From contig NC_092876.1 in the NCBI RefSeq assembly GCF_028372415.1, forward strand, positions 59,358,385 through 59,422,384: a stretch of 64,000 nucleotides of DNA, written 5' to 3'. The notes under the pieces were generated by a model, which was given only the letters and a program-made list of their open reading frames with translations, made no database searches and was not told the origin of the DNA. This document shows positions 33,936-46,304 of this stretch, in pieces (the stretch's first letter is position 1; the number at the start of each line of letters is the position of its first letter). This stretch comes from Notamacropus eugenii (Eukaryota; Chordata; Mammalia; Diprotodontia; Macropodidae). The position numbers and the translations under genes were made by a program.

Positions 33936-34984
33936 AGATATGCTTATTCCACTGTATTCTCTTCTCTAATGCCATCACGGTTGGTCTTTGGGTGACCTAC
34001 ACCTACACCTGTGATTTTTGAGATCACAGTGTCCTGTGATTTGCAGCTGTGTAATTTAAAGGTGGGCTTTTGTGGCAGGCAGTGGCTTTGTACCTTTAAA
34101 AGTCCTTCACAGGGTCCTAACTGCAGTCAAGCTCAATCTTATTCTCCACACTGGTCTACTTACATATACTGTTATGAACTGGCTTAGTGGATTGCCCATC
34201 CACCTGCATGACGTAGGTTTTCTTTCATCTACTTTTTAACCCAATGTGGATTAATAGATCAATTTTTCCCCCACTGACCTTGGATCTTACTGAGGAGGGT
34301 GGTTTTTAACTTGGTACAATCAGCACAACCTTGCCATCTCATTATTCATTCAGCAGCAGTCATTTGGATAAACCCCTTTCTCCTTGCCCCTTTACACACA
34401 ATTTTTAGTTGACCAGTTAAAAAACTGGTTAACTCTATGGGGAAACAGCTTCTGATAAAATATTTAGCTGAGAGAGTAGTTTGATGTTGACAAATTCAAC
34501 TGATGTTGAGTATTTTGTGTTTCTGTCCAGTCACATTACCCACCGTCTAAGCAAGATGATGTCCAAAGCGTGTTGTCTGCTCTTGTCCCCTTTTCTCCCC
34601 CTCCCTCTCCCTTCTTATGATGGATGTGATCATTGAATCAGCACAGGGCCTTTGGCAGAAGTACACACTTATTCCACTTCAAATTTAATTACCAATTCAG
34701 CTCGTCAGAGGCTCTCTTCCCTCCATGGCTATGAGAGTTCAACTCTCTCTAGCATAGTTACCCTTCTGGAAACAAATATAAGGAATTCATGGCTTTAAAA
34801 TGATAGAAAGTGAGCTGGGCACAGGATGCTGGAATATTGTGGTGGTGCCCCCAAAGTGTCCTACCCTGCCAACATATATAAATATATGCACTCTGTGTTG
34901 ACACTGTATAATTTGGCCCAGAACAATATGTATTTGGAACTCATTTAGGTGAATGAATTTGGCATTGCAAGGATCACAGAGAAC
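33936..34984. other. Intergenic unique sequence
   Basis: About 1 kb with no recognised repeat, gene or RNA. Confidence 0.45.
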
Positions 34985-35480
34985 TTAATCAAAATGAAAA
35001 GGAAACTTGGTATGTTGGAAAGAGCACCAGCTCTGGAGCCAGAGGATCTGGGCCCACCCCCACCCCTGCCCCTGCTAATTATTTCTTTTGTGTTTTTGGA
35101 CAAATCACTTAACCTCTTTGGGCCTCAGTTTGGGGTTGGGGAATTTGCAATCAGATGACCTCTAAGGATCTTTCTAGGCCTAGACTTACTGCACAGATGT
35201 CTTTATTCTGAGAAGGGACTTCAAAGACTTGCAAAAGTTTTCCTGATCCTCCCACTCTTCGGCTTCCTTCTAGCCCCAGCTAAAATCCCACCTTCTATAA
35301 GATTTTTCCCCAGTCTTTCTTAATTCCAGTGCCTTCCCCTTATTAATTTATTTTTATTTATTCTGTATATAGCTTGTTTACGCATTGTATATTGTCTCTT
35401 CCGTTACATATTGTAAGCTCCTTGAGGGCAAGGACTACCTTTTACTTTTTTTGTAACTCCAATAACTGACCAGTAACAAC
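34985..35480 (+). repeat. MIR SINE followed by L2 3' region
   Basis: 34985-35195 is a sense MIR ('ggaaagagcaccagctctgg', 'aaatcacttaacctctttgg'). 35200-35480 is sense L2 ('gtatatagcttgtttacgc', 'gtaagctccttgagggcaag'). Confidence 0.75.
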
Positions 35481-35779
35481 TCTCCCCCACCCCCAGACCT
35501 TACATAGCCCTTTTTCTTGTGCCTCTCTAATGCATTTATATTGTGTTGTGTATTTTTGAACCTCTCTGATGTACTTAATGTATTCTGCATTGTTTTGCCA
35601 CTCTGATGTATTTATGTATTCTGGGTTATTATTTCTGTATATTGTATCTTCTTATCACATGTAAGCTGCTGTAAAGAGACTATACCTTAACTAAATTTTG
35701 TGACATGATTCAATGTGGGAAATGAATATGGTTTTATCAGTGCAAATGACATTAAAGAAGATGCATCTTAAGTTCCATG

Positions 35780-35945
35780 GACTTATTCATCCAATCCTCA
35801 GCTGAAACCTTTATGTGTTCTTTCACCCATTAGAGCGTGAGCTCCTTAAGACAGGGTCTGTTTCAGTTTCCTAGTTGCATCTCTTGTGCTTTGCACATCA
35901 GTGCTTAAGGAAGGATTCATTCACTCATTCATTCATTCATTCACT
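35780..35945 (+). repeat. L2 terminus with ATTC microsatellite
   Basis: 'agcgtgagctccttaagaca' and 'tttgcacatcagtgcttaag' end in a (CATT)n run at about 35913-35940, the usual simple-repeat tail of L2. 35480-35780 is unassigned T-rich sequence. Confidence 0.7.
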
Positions 35946-36049
35946 CCCCCTAGTACTGTCTACAGAGGTTTATTGAGTTTATTGTTTTGAATACAATAAT
36001 AACACCAGGTCAGCACCAGACAAAGGCTTACTGTCTAACAGTCCCAGGA

Positions 36050-36200
36050 AACAGGCAGTACAAACGTCCCATTTTACCGACGGAAACCTGACGTTTAGAC
36101 ACAGTGTTTTACCTGAGGTGCCAGACCCGGTGAATGGAGAGCCTGGTAGAACTCAGACCTGGGCACTGACCTGGAGTTCATCTCTCATTCCCTTATGTCC
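36050..36200 (-). repeat. MIR-type SINE
   Basis: Antisense MIR: 'cccattttaccgacggaaac', 'tagaactcagacctgggcac'. Confidence 0.65.
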
Positions 36201-36919
36201 TGTTGCCCCTCAGCATGTACAAGAGCTGGCTTAGCATTTCATGCACGTTACTTTACTCATGCACCTCTAAGAAGAGATCTTCACTGACTTGGTATAAGAA
36301 ATGTAGAGATTCAGGACAAGACATCACTGGATGATTTTGCATTTAGTCCTTCAGAGTCTCTCTGTTGACCTTTTTACCTTACTTATGTGTGTGTGTGTAC
36401 ACATGTACAGCCAAGCTGTAATTACATTTTGCCGGCGTGGTCTTAATTTGACTGTGTTGTTGAGTGACTGTTCTTGAATCTGACCAAATAAAGTTTGCAA
36501 AGAGTTTCCAGAGGATGTTATCTCTAGCATTGGGTCTGCTCTCATCTTGAATGACCCTGGGGCAGAAGCTGTTTCCTATTGTTTCATTCTGAATTGTGTT
36601 GAAGGCTAGAGGTGGAAGGCCAAGAGTGGACATTCTAAGAACAAGGAGGAATGTCAAGTTTAGATAATCAGCTCATCTGGAAGCCATCACAAGTTTTTTC
36701 CTTCAAGCCTACTGCGATCACCACTTCCTCTGAGATCCAAAAAGGATTATTTGAGGGTAAACATGGGGTTAGAGCATGGTGGACCAAAGGCAGCAGTCTG
36801 CAAGTTTACTCATTTTTGGAGAGCAAGATTTTGACTTGAGAATCTGGGACTCCTAAGAATTGAATATAAGGAGTTGAATATAATATGTATTGAATATAAT
36901 TCAGTATAATTGAATTCTA
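36201..36919. other. Intergenic unique sequence
   Basis: No repeat or gene recognised apart from a short GT run near 36388. Confidence 0.45.
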
Positions 36920-37450
36920 CATAATTAGAATTTGAAGAGACTTTAGAGATTATTTTGGCCAATCCTCTCATTTTACAGATTAGAAAACAGACTCAGAGAG
37001 AAACTGATTTATCCAACATCAAAAAGCAAGTCAGTTGCAAAGATGGAGTTAGAATCTTTATAGGTTCTGAGGCCAGTGCAGCTTTTCTAATGCTGTTCAT
37101 GGCAAAGTGGTCTATTTGTTGCCATTACAAATGATGAGAAGGCTAATATTTGAAATAAACCTGGTATATGGTACAGTGGGAGTTTGCTGCATAGTATAAT
37201 CAAGAATAAGAGACGGAATCAAGCCTGGTTTGTAATCCTACCTTTGCCCTTTCCTAGCTGTGACTTTCAGCAAGTCCCTCCTCTTCTCTAGGCCTCATTT
37301 TCTTCATTTGTAAAATGAGGAAGTTAGATGGTGGCCTCTCCAATCTTTCTTATTTTTGACATTTTCTGTTCTCTGGACCTTTCAAGCTCTGGTGTAGTCT
37401 CATCTAAAATCTCTTCCAACTCGCATCTCTTTTAGGGTTCCTTCCAACTC
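36920..37450. repeat. MIR (-) and MIR (+) pair
   Basis: 36920-37090 antisense ('ctcattttacagattagaaa'). 37175-37450 sense ('aagtccctcctcttctctag', 'ttcttcatttgtaaaatgag'). Confidence 0.75.
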
Positions 37451-37719
37451 TTAACATTCTTTTATTCTTGGTGCTTAATAAAACTTAGAGAAAATGTAGT
37501 CTATCTAGGTTAGGAATAAGTGGTGTCCAAGAGAGAATGGCTCTTTTTAAATGGATACCTGAGTGACGCCTCATAAGATTTAAACTGCTGGAAAGCACTC
37601 CAGATTCCTTGCATTTTTGTAATGTTCTTTTCCTAAGTAACTCCGATAACTGCACATTAATTATATATTCTTAATACCCATTGAAAGAGTAGCATCAAAG
37701 CTCTTATTCCTTTTCTCCT

Positions 37720-38580
37720 TCCTCTTTGTGTGATGGGCAACTTGTTCGTAGACCTCAGTTTCCACATCTGTCAAATGAGGGGACTGATAGACTAGACCAG
37801 TAGTCCCCAGTACTTTTGAATTTAAAGACTCTTTTCTAATGCTTAAAAAAAAGAATTACAGATCCTTTTAAATAATAGTAAATTTTCAGTACTGAGAAAA
37901 TCCATACTGACAACCTACTAATTACTCACAGCAACATCTACATGCATTTGAGAAGTAGTCTGTGTGTATGTGAGACATTATTTAGTCTACAGACGTGTTG
38001 TTTAGTTCTAGATCTTGAGGATCCTTGTGGTAACTTTATGGCTTGCCAGGCATTGGAAAGGGAAGGGAATGAGCATTTAAATGGCACCTACTACATACCA
38101 ACCATTATGCTAAGTGCTTTATAAATATCTGATCCTCACAACCACTCTGAGAGGTAGATGCTGCTGCTGTCCCCATTTTACAGTTGAGCAAACTGAGGCA
38201 AACAGGCTAAGCAACTTTTCCAGGATCACATGATCACATACCTAATGAATATCTGAGGCCAGATATGAACTTAGCTCTTCCTGACCCTAAATCCAGGTCT
38301 CTAGCCACCGCACTACTTGCCTGCCCACAGAGTGGGAGTGAGTGGGTTATGATGATCTCCAGGTTTTCTTCCAGCTCTATATCCTGTGGTTCTGCAGTGG
38401 TTCCAAAATCCTCCTGTATCCTTTAAAAAGAAAAAGCAACAAGTATTGAGCAAGCAACTCTAACAAACTTCCATTTCACTAGCATTTCAATGCTTGCTTT
38501 CCTTACAACAACCCTAGGAGTTAGGAAATGCAAGTATTATTTGTGAGGTGAGGAAACGTGAACTGATTTGTCCAAGGTTT
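37720..38580. repeat. Nested MIR-type SINEs
   Basis: A sense MIR starts at about 37720 ('ttccacatctgtcaaatgag') and its tail is at 38320-38400 ('tccaggttttcttccagctc'). Between lie an unidentified A/T-rich segment (37800-38050) and an antisense MIR (38060-38335, 'ctgaggcaaacaggctaagc'). 38440-38580 is another antisense fragment. Confidence 0.65.

Positions 38581-38583
<3 letters not shown>

Positions 38584-38619
<36 letters not shown>
38584..38619. repeat. (CA)18 microsatellite
   Basis: Uninterrupted dinucleotide run of 36 bases. Confidence 0.97.
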
Positions 38620-38622
<3 letters not shown>

Positions 38623-38789
38623 AAAATATTAAACTACCCCCAAAAAAGCCCCCCAAAAAACAATCAGATGAGAACCAATCATTGATTGGAATCGTAGCCG
38701 AACAAATTGTGCTGTTAGAATGGAATATTCTTGTCCTGTAAAGACAAATGTGAAGGAATTCAGAGAAACGGGATCATTTGTATGAACTG

Positions 38790-38990
38790 ATAATAAAGAA
38801 CTGCATTTTGGGTCATGGAACCTGGATTCAAATTCTAACATTGCTATTTACTAACTGGGTGACTGGACAATTCACTTGTCTGGGCTTTAATTTTCTGTAC
38901 AAATGAGGGGGTTGAATTAGATGACTTCCAATGTTCCTTCCATCTTTGAATCTGATCCTGGGATATGACTAGTAAGGGTAACAAGCCAGA
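38790..38990 (+). repeat. MIR-type SINE
   Basis: 'catggaacctggattcaaat', 'tctgggctttaattttctgt' and 'tgacttccaatgttccttcc' in sense order. 38991-39514 beyond it holds nothing recognised. Confidence 0.75.
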
Positions 38991-39514
38991 TTCAAATCTA
39001 GACTCCCAATATAGTGTCATTCCCCTTCACCACCACCCCCCATTCAGATCAACAGACATTAATTAAGATCCTTCTATGGGCAAATCAAAACCATCTGAGA
39101 GTAACTAACGAACATTCCTTGTCATCCACTGTTCTTTCCACCATCTCACACTTTCCATTATCTCACATAAGTTGCATATAGCTCCAAGTGTTGGAGGATC
39201 AGGGAGGGGAAGAGAGAAGAGGCTGAGAGATAAACACCTTTGTGCCCAAGAGCCTGAAAGTCAACGATGGAGCTCAATTTGACATTTGTCTGGGCATGCT
39301 TTCCTTCAAGAGACTGGTGTCTGCCTGGATCCTTTTCCACAGAACTGACAAGATTTCCAGCTGACTCAAATCTTTTGTGTTTGTGTTTGTGCAGTACACT
39401 TTTTATTCTCCTTTTATCTTTGCAGTTGTCTTTGAGTAATCATTATATAAACAATAGAATGGAATGAAATTACATTAATCTTAAATGTTGTTTCACCTTT
39501 CGAATCCACCTAAG

Positions 39515-39760
39515 CTGAGATGCAACCTGGAGTAGTAGTGGCAAGAGATCTTGATTCTGATTCAGAATTCAGATGTGACCTTGGGCAAATCACTTCTCTT
39601 TCTGAGGTTCAGTTCCTCATCTATAAAATGATTTCTAAGTTTTAAATCCTACTTTCTGATATGAATGCAATAAAAATATTAAGCACCTACTATATATAGT
39701 CCAATGTTAGACTCGGAAAATACAAAGACAAGAGTCCTTCCCTAGAACTACTGAGAACAG
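39515..39760. repeat. MIR (+) and L2 terminus (-)
   Basis: 39515-39660: 'gaccttgggcaaatcacttc'. 39665-39760: 'attaagcacctactatatat'. Confidence 0.65.
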
Positions 39761-39999
39761 GTATTTTAATTCTATCATTTTCAAAAAATTTTTATGCATA
39801 TGCTACAGTTTTCTCACGGCTATTCCTTGTGTTGAAGTGGTTTGATTAAATATTCTGCCTCTGAAGAAGAAGTCTTATAGAATTAAAAGCTAAGCAGGAA
39901 TCTGGAGATTACTCTTTTATGTACTTTGAGGACAAGGAGACAGAATAAGATACCTGAACCATAGCAATAGTCTCTAATGCCAATTCTGTATATCTGCTG

Positions 40000-40120
40000 C
40001 TAGATTAACTTTCCTGAGGCGTCATTTTACATGTCAGACTTGCTGCTTAAAGAGCCTTCACTGGCTCCGTTTTACCTACCTGGCTCATAGTAAGCATTTA
40101 ATAAGTGCTTATTGACTGGC
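40000..40120 (+). repeat. L2 3' end
   Basis: 'gctcatagtaagcatttaat' terminus with upstream 'agccttcactggctccg'. Confidence 0.65.
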
Positions 40121-40149
40121 CAAAGTCTGCTCCTATCAGCCTCTTCAAA

Positions 40150-40920
40150 TCAAGTCAAGAAACATACCTGTTATGTGCCATGCACTAACGGGCAGTCTCT
40201 GTTCTCAAGGATGTCTGAAACATGTAAACAACTATGGACAAATGATGTAGGATAAGTTAAAAGGCTGGGAAGCTATATAGTGCAGTGGATAGAGTGCTGG
40301 ACCTGGAGTCAGGAAGACCTGAGTTCAAATCCAGCCTCAAACACTTACTAGCTTTGTGACCCTAGGCAAATCATTTAACCCTGTTTGCCTCAGTTTCCTC
40401 CTCTGTAAAAATAAGCTGGAGAAGGAAATGGCAAGCCACACCAATGTCTTTGCCAGGAAAACCCCAAATGGGATCATGAAGCATCAGACAGAACTAAAAG
40501 AATTGAACAAAAGTTAGAGGCCAGTTTTAAGGGAAGGTATTCCCGTTAAGGGGGCTGAGAAAGGCTTCTTGAAGAAACAGATTTTAGCTGAGACTTGAAG
40601 CCAGAGAAGTTAAGGGAGAGAGATGAGGAGGGAAAGTATTTTAGGCATGGCAGACTCAGTGAAAATTCAAGGAGTCAGGAGATGAGTGCCTTGGGGGAGG
40701 AATAGTGGGGAGGCCAATGTCACTGAATCGCAGAGTGTGTGAAGGGGAGAATAGTCGAATTTTGGAAAGGTAGGCAGGAGCCAGATTACAAAAGGCTTTA
40801 AAAGCCAATGGATTTTGTTTTTAATCCTGAGGTAATGGGGAGCCATTGGAGTTTACTGGGGGTGGGGGTGATCACATGATCAGAGCTGCATTTTTTAGGA
40901 AGATCACTTTGATACCTTAG
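40150..40920 (-). repeat. L2 LINE, antisense, with nested Mar1 SINE
   Basis: 40150-40260 is the antisense terminus ('gttatgtgccatgcactaac'). The L2 continues at 40511-40920 ('gagaaaggcttcttgaagaa', 'ggggaggccaatgtcactga', 'gatcactttgataccttagt'). Confidence 0.8.
40266..40510 (+). mobile_element. Mar1-type tRNA SINE with target-site duplication
   Basis: Full-length element from 'gggaagctatatagtgcagt' through 'gagttcaaatccagcctcaa' and 'ggagaaggaaatggcaagcc' to 'aactaaaagaattgaacaa'. Flanks AAGTTAAAAGGC (40254-40265) and AAGTTAGAGGC (40511-40521) are an aged target-site duplication inside the L2. Confidence 0.87.
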
Positions 40921-40929
40921 TAAAGATGC

Positions 40930-41430
40930 CCACATCTCCAGCACTTAGCTCTCTCTCTAGCCCCCATTTTTAGCCTCCCATCTCTGACACAGACTCATCA
41001 CCATGCCTATTCCTTGAACTTTACCTTTCTCCATCCCTAGCATTTAACCTCTCATCCTTGGCACTTAAGAGTTCTCCTCTACCCTCTTCTTGACACAGTC
41101 TTCCCATTCCCAACACTTAGCCTTTTTCATTGTTGGCACTTAGCCCTCCCCATCCCTAGCATGTCCCCTATTACTCTCACAGACTTCCTTCCCCTGCATT
41201 AAACTTTATTGATTCCCTGGTACTCAATCTCATTCCCTGTACCCCCCCCCCCCACCAAATCCCTCAATTTGTCTTCCCTACCCCATTTCTGACAGTTTCC
41301 CAATTCTCTGTACTTAAGACACTTCCTGACCCCACTCCCAACACTGAACCTCTCATCTCTGACACAGTGCTATAATCCTGACACTATGTCCTTTTCCCAA
41401 TACCAAATCTTTCATCTCTAGGAAAAAGGG
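40930..41430. repeat. Degenerate tandem repeat, pyrimidine-rich
   Basis: Many imperfect copies of a phrase like CCCATCCCTAGCACTTAGCC, alternating with CATCTCTGACACAG, spaced about 20-40 bases and irregular. Includes a C14 run near 41243-41256. It encodes no frame and belongs to no dispersed family I recognise. Confidence 0.65.
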
Positions 41431-42199
41431 CATTTAAAAATGTTTTCCAGGGTGCCTCTGAGGGCACTCAGAAGTGAGTTTCCCTTTTTCAAAGCCTTAA
41501 AGCTCAACCTCGAACTTTGCTTTTAGATTATGACCACACTGACCACATTTTCAGGGTTCAGTAGGCCTCTTTTCAGCCTCAGGCCAGTGGAAAAGATGCT
41601 GAAATACATCTGCTCTGTAAAGAAGTATAATTACAAAGCATTCAGAGAAGTTGTATGAAGTGGTATAAAATGAAGGAAGAACTCTGGTAGCAAACATCCA
41701 CAATGACTGAAACAATGTTAGCCTGAAGAGGTTCCGAAACTCAAATACCCCACAATGGGTGTTATATTGCTAAAGAATACCTAGGTAGATATATAGGTAC
41801 ATGTAGACAGAAAGATAGATGGATGAGTGGGTAGAAAGAACATTTGTTAAAACTTTTACAAAGAAATGCCATTCCCCCACCCACTCACCTGCAAAGACAG
41901 TCCTTTCCCTGTAGGAGGGAAGGGGAAGGGTAGGGAATAAGCATTTATTATCTGTGTCAGGCACTGTGCTAGGCACATTTTTACAAATGTTTCATTTTAT
42001 ATTCACATCAACCCCCAAGGCTATTATTATCACTGAAGTTTTTCAGTTGAGGAAACTGAGCTCCATTTTAATGCAAGAAGGCAGTGTATAAAAGGGAGCT
42101 GAAAATCAGTGTGTCTGTGCTCAGGATAGAGAGAGAGGGGAAAAGTAGTCCAGAGACTAAAGGGCTGAGCTAAGTGTGAAGCCACTATGGCTGTTGAGG
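41431..42199. other. Intergenic sequence with a MIR
   Basis: Unique except for an antisense MIR at 41925-42075 ('gtcaggcactgtgctaggca', 'cagttgaggaaactgagctc') and ATAG-rich sequence near 41785-41820. Confidence 0.5.
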
Positions 42200-44150
42200 G
42201 TGCTTTCTTTAATGGAGGTTCTGGTAGGGATGAGGAATGGGTGAGGCCTTGGTGAGGAATAAGGTTACTGCATCATGTGAGATGGGTGAAGGAGGAGATA
42301 GTGGCAGAAAGTATCTGAGTGATAAGAAGGGAGGAAGGGAGAAGAGGGAGTTCAAGATAAGTGAACTCTTTTCTGTAAAACTATGAGGCAAGGATTTCAA
42401 CTGAAAGTGTGAGGGGTTGGGGAGCCATGGGAGGTTTGGAAAGAGAAGAAAAGATTGAGAAGAGCCACTGTGGAGAATGGGATAATGAGTTGATAAGGGA
42501 AGTATGGAAAGATTATCTAGCAGCAGTGGAGGCCCAGCTAAGATTGTGTAACACATTTGTAGTGGATCCAGTCAGAATGGGGTGTGTGATTTTTCAACAC
42601 ATTTGTTCAGTAATATGTGTGTAGAAATGAAGGTGGGAATAAATGCTGGGAGTCATTCAAGTCTGATGCTTGGCAGGAAGTAATTAGTAATATGATAAAG
42701 AGGCTAGGAATTCAAGAGAGGAAGATGGTGTAGATTTGAATTGATTCACCAAAGGTCAAGATAGGGAAAAGAGGAGAGAGTGGTTAATGTAAAAGACATA
42801 GCCTGTGAGAGAATTAAGGAGTCTAGGGATTGGAGGTCAGTGCAGATGAAGAGTAGGTTTTTGTCAGGGAAGGAAGAGGAAGAAGTGAAAAGCCAGTAGA
42901 TTATAATTAGATAAGAGTATTTCATACTTTTGTGGGTGATGGCAATATTAGGGATATGGCCATCTTTGTGTGTGGCTAAGGTAGGGTGGAGGAGTAGCTC
43001 ATGGGAAGTGAGTAAGTTAAGGAATTGAGTGGTTAGAAAGTTTGAGAGAGAATGTGGGTTGAAGTCTCCTAGTATGAAGGAAGGAGAGAAACGTTGTGAG
43101 CCATATACTGAACTCACTGATAAGGGAAGGGGAATGATTGGGGAGGTCTATAGACCTCCAGGATTTTGATTGCGTGGTAGATGTGAATAACTTGAACCTC
43201 AAAAGGACGAATTACTGAATGATGGTAGAAAGGAGAGAACCTGGGAGTGGCAGTGAGGAGCAAGGAGTATTCCAACTTTTCTGCCTTCATCAATGAGTTG
43301 AGAATACGTGAAGGGCAGCCAGTCCTGGAGGGCTGTGTCATTCAGGGGATCTAGCTTTCAGTAATAGCTAGTAGACACGAGTGGAAGAGGAAAAGATTAA
43401 GGATGAAGGGAAGTTTCTTGCCTATGAAACAGGCATTCCAGAGGGCCCAGTGGAAGGGCCAGGTGGTGCTTGGTTGAAACTTTGAAGTGAGAGAGTTGAG
43501 GGGGATGAAGATAAGGAATCAGACAGTGGGGGTAGGGAAGAGAGTTTGGAGGGTGATCTGTAGGGGTTCAGAACTACTGCAATGAGAAGGGCATGACCAG
43601 GTGTGAGAATGTTCATCACTGAATGGAACTGGGCTGGAGGTGAGCGCAGCATGAGATGGCAGGTCCTACGTCACTACTCCTTTAACCCCTGAAGGGTGAA
43701 GATCAGGTGGAGAAAGGGTGCAACAGTACACAGAGGTCAAACCTGCATAGCCAGAGAAGGAAATCCTCTACCCCTTTCTTCTTCCTCTTGCATCAGAGGA
43801 TGGCAGAAGTAGGAGATGAGAAACCAAGTCAAAGTGAGGTTGATCTTCTCACATTCCAGTTGGGAGATTGGACTGAAAGTAGGAGGTAGAAATTGCATTG
43901 TGGTAGCATAGTTGGAAGCCATTGTTTTGGGATGGGGACATCCTTTGGAGCTGATGGAAGACACCAAGCCAGATCCTTTGCTGCCTTTCCTCAGGGGACA
44001 CACTGTGCCCAGAAGAAGACTGATTGCAGGTGGTCATGGGAACTCTTGGCCTCTTTTCACTTGAGGATGTGAACAGAATGGGGAAGCAAGAAATAGTAGA
44101 CTCCTGGCACAGGGGGCAGTCCTGGCAGGAAAAGCTATGCATGTGTGGGG
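42200..44150 (-). repeat. L2-type LINE ORF2 5' part, antisense, with endonuclease motif
   Basis: Purine-rich on the + strand. The minus strand encodes broken pieces of a non-LTR retrotransposon endonuclease. 43114-43200 includes 'IKILEVYRPP', and 42990-43080 includes 'SFILGDFNPHSLSNFL', then 'ATHKDGHIPNIAITH'. ILGDFN and the YRPP segment are characteristic of the APE-type endonuclease of L2/CR1 elements. Frames are interrupted by stops and shifts. With 40150-40920 it could be one long decayed copy. Confidence 0.68.
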
Positions 44151-44169
44151 AGTGGGGGAACGGTTAATA

Positions 44170-44930
44170 TTTGAATGTTACAGTACAGTGTTAGATTCTT
44201 GAGGGCAGAGATCATTTTACTTTTGTCTTTGTATTACAGGGTCTGGCCCTTAAATGTGTGCTGGGTTGAGATCAAAATGTCTCTTGAGCCTGGAGACTGT
44301 CAAAGCTAGAAAGGACCTTAGAGAGACAGCATGGGGTGTAGCTGACCTTGGCTGGTTAATGGAAGGGGAATACTTCAAACATGCCTCTCTCCTCTAGAAC
44401 CATCTAGCCTCCAGGACTCCAGAGAAGCTTGCCTGGATCATCTGGCAAGACATGGTCCTGGACATCTTCCCTACTGTTGTACTTATCCCTTCCCCTCCTC
44501 TTCCCACTCTTGTCCATAATCAACATTTCCATTGCCTTTAGAAATGGTGCCAAGATCTCCTGCCCTGTTGCTCCACTCAAGGTTGCTAAGGTTGAATGAA
44601 ATTTTCTTACTCAACCACCAATATCTCTGATTCATCAAGGCCAGCTCATATCTCTTCCATCCCTCCTAGGTCCCTATCCTCTACCCTATATAACCTTCCA
44701 TTTTGTCTTCTGAAACTGTTGCAGTGCTAAGAAACTGCCCTCAATATGAGACATATCCTCATTGTATATTACATATTTAAGTTTCCATATATATGTGGTT
44801 TTTCTGTAATGTGCTTGAGGACAGGGACGGTTTCATTTCATCTTTGCATCTCCAGCACCTAGAATAGGGTCTGGCACATAGTAGGCATTTAACAAAAGCT
44901 AGTTGATCGGCTGATTGAGGATACCTTTTC
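44170..44930 (+). repeat. Two L2 3' ends, sense
   Basis: 44170-44270: 'ttcttgagggcagagatcat'. 44390-44930: ends in 'gcatctccagcacctagaat' and 'ggcacatagtaggcatttaa', with the L2 3' UTR upstream. Confidence 0.75.
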
Positions 44931-44939
44931 CTAAATGTC

Positions 44940-45615
44940 ATTCATGCTTAGTGAATTGTTTAATTGAATTGTCCAGTCTTCTAATTCTACAGAAAAGGAA
45001 ACTGATGCCCATAAAGGTTAAGTGACTTGTCTAAAGTAAAAAAAAAAAAACAAAAAACAAAAAACCCAACTGGGAGTATAAGAATCAGAACCCCTAGTCT
45101 CCTGAGCCCCAACTAAAGACTTACTCTGCCCCACAAACACCAGAGTTCCAGTTCCTTACGCGTGACCTTTGGAAATATATTTCTGTGACATTGGACAAGT
45201 CCCTTTCCCTCTCTGAGACTCAGTTTCCTCATTTGTCAAACAAAAATAATCACACTTCTGCCACTTATCTTGCATGCAAATGAAGATAAAAGCCATAAAT
45301 TGCTTCAAAACCTTAAATTATGATGTGAAAGTTAGCTAGGACAGTAGGGATGAGGAGGAAGGTGGTTTGCATAGTGTAGACACTCTGAGCTGTCGTTATT
45401 GAGGGCCCCAACCTGTCCTGTGACCTTCCAGGGAGTAAGCAGACTTGTGAGGAGGGCACTGGATTGGAAGTCGAAAGGCCTAGGTTCCAATCCTTACTCC
45501 CCTACTCCCTCTTTGTCCAACTTGGAGCAAGCCCTTCTCCTTCTTGTCTGTTTCCTCATCTATAGAACAAAGGCGTTGGGCTAGGCTATCTCTCAAAGGT
45601 CCTTTCCAACTTCAC
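44940..45615. repeat. Three MIR-type SINEs
   Basis: 44940-45120 (-) with an A-rich insert near 45040. 45125-45330 (+) 'ctgagactcagtttcctcat'. 45425-45615 (+) 'ggattggaagtcgaaaggcc'. Confidence 0.7.
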
Positions 45616-45619
45616 CCTG

Positions 45620-46304
45620 CCAGGGAGGAGCAGGGCCAGGGAAATCGGTGATGAAGCACACTGGGTCTTGCTGGCTCTGATGGGAGGGGAGCCTATTTTT
45701 CACGACTGCCCTCCAGGCTCCAAATGCATTGGCACCGACTCCACTGATCTCAGCTGCCTAAGACACAGAGAGCCTTTGCTTATTTTTTCTTTCTCTTCAA
45801 TGAGAGTGCAGAGGTTTGGACTCCTGTGGGAGACCAGGCTGATGGGATTAGAGGAAACAGCTGGCTCAAGCCAGTGCCCTGTGGGAGCTCACATTCCAGG
45901 GACTCAGGAAGAGAGCAGCTCTCTGCTGCCCAGTCTGATTGCAGGTCGTTTGCCTTAGGCCAGATGTTTTCAAAGAAGCCTGAGAAGTGGGCCTCATGAC
46001 CCTGCCACCCTGGCCCGAGGTCCCATGGTGCCCCAACTCCCCCCATATTCTCCTCCTCCTCCTATGTCATCGCCCAGCCCACATCTGCACCAGGTGGCTC
46101 TGTCCTCAGGGCCCCCATGGCCCATGCCAGCCAGGCTTGTTTGGGCAGACTGAGTTCTGCTGCCAACCAGGTGTGTCTCTTGAAGCCTGGAGCCCCATGG
46201 CCCTACCTTTCCCACTGGGGACCCACCTGACATCCCTCATATGCAGGGACACTGAGCCAGAATCATGAGGGACAACTGCAAGAGAGAATATTGGCAGCAT
46301 AAAG
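45620..46304. other. GC-richer unique block
   Basis: About 680 bases without a recognised repeat, distinctly GC-richer than its surroundings, 1.4-2 kb upstream of the NBL1 promoter region. Open frames on both strands lack splice or codon support. It may be regulatory. Confidence 0.45.
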
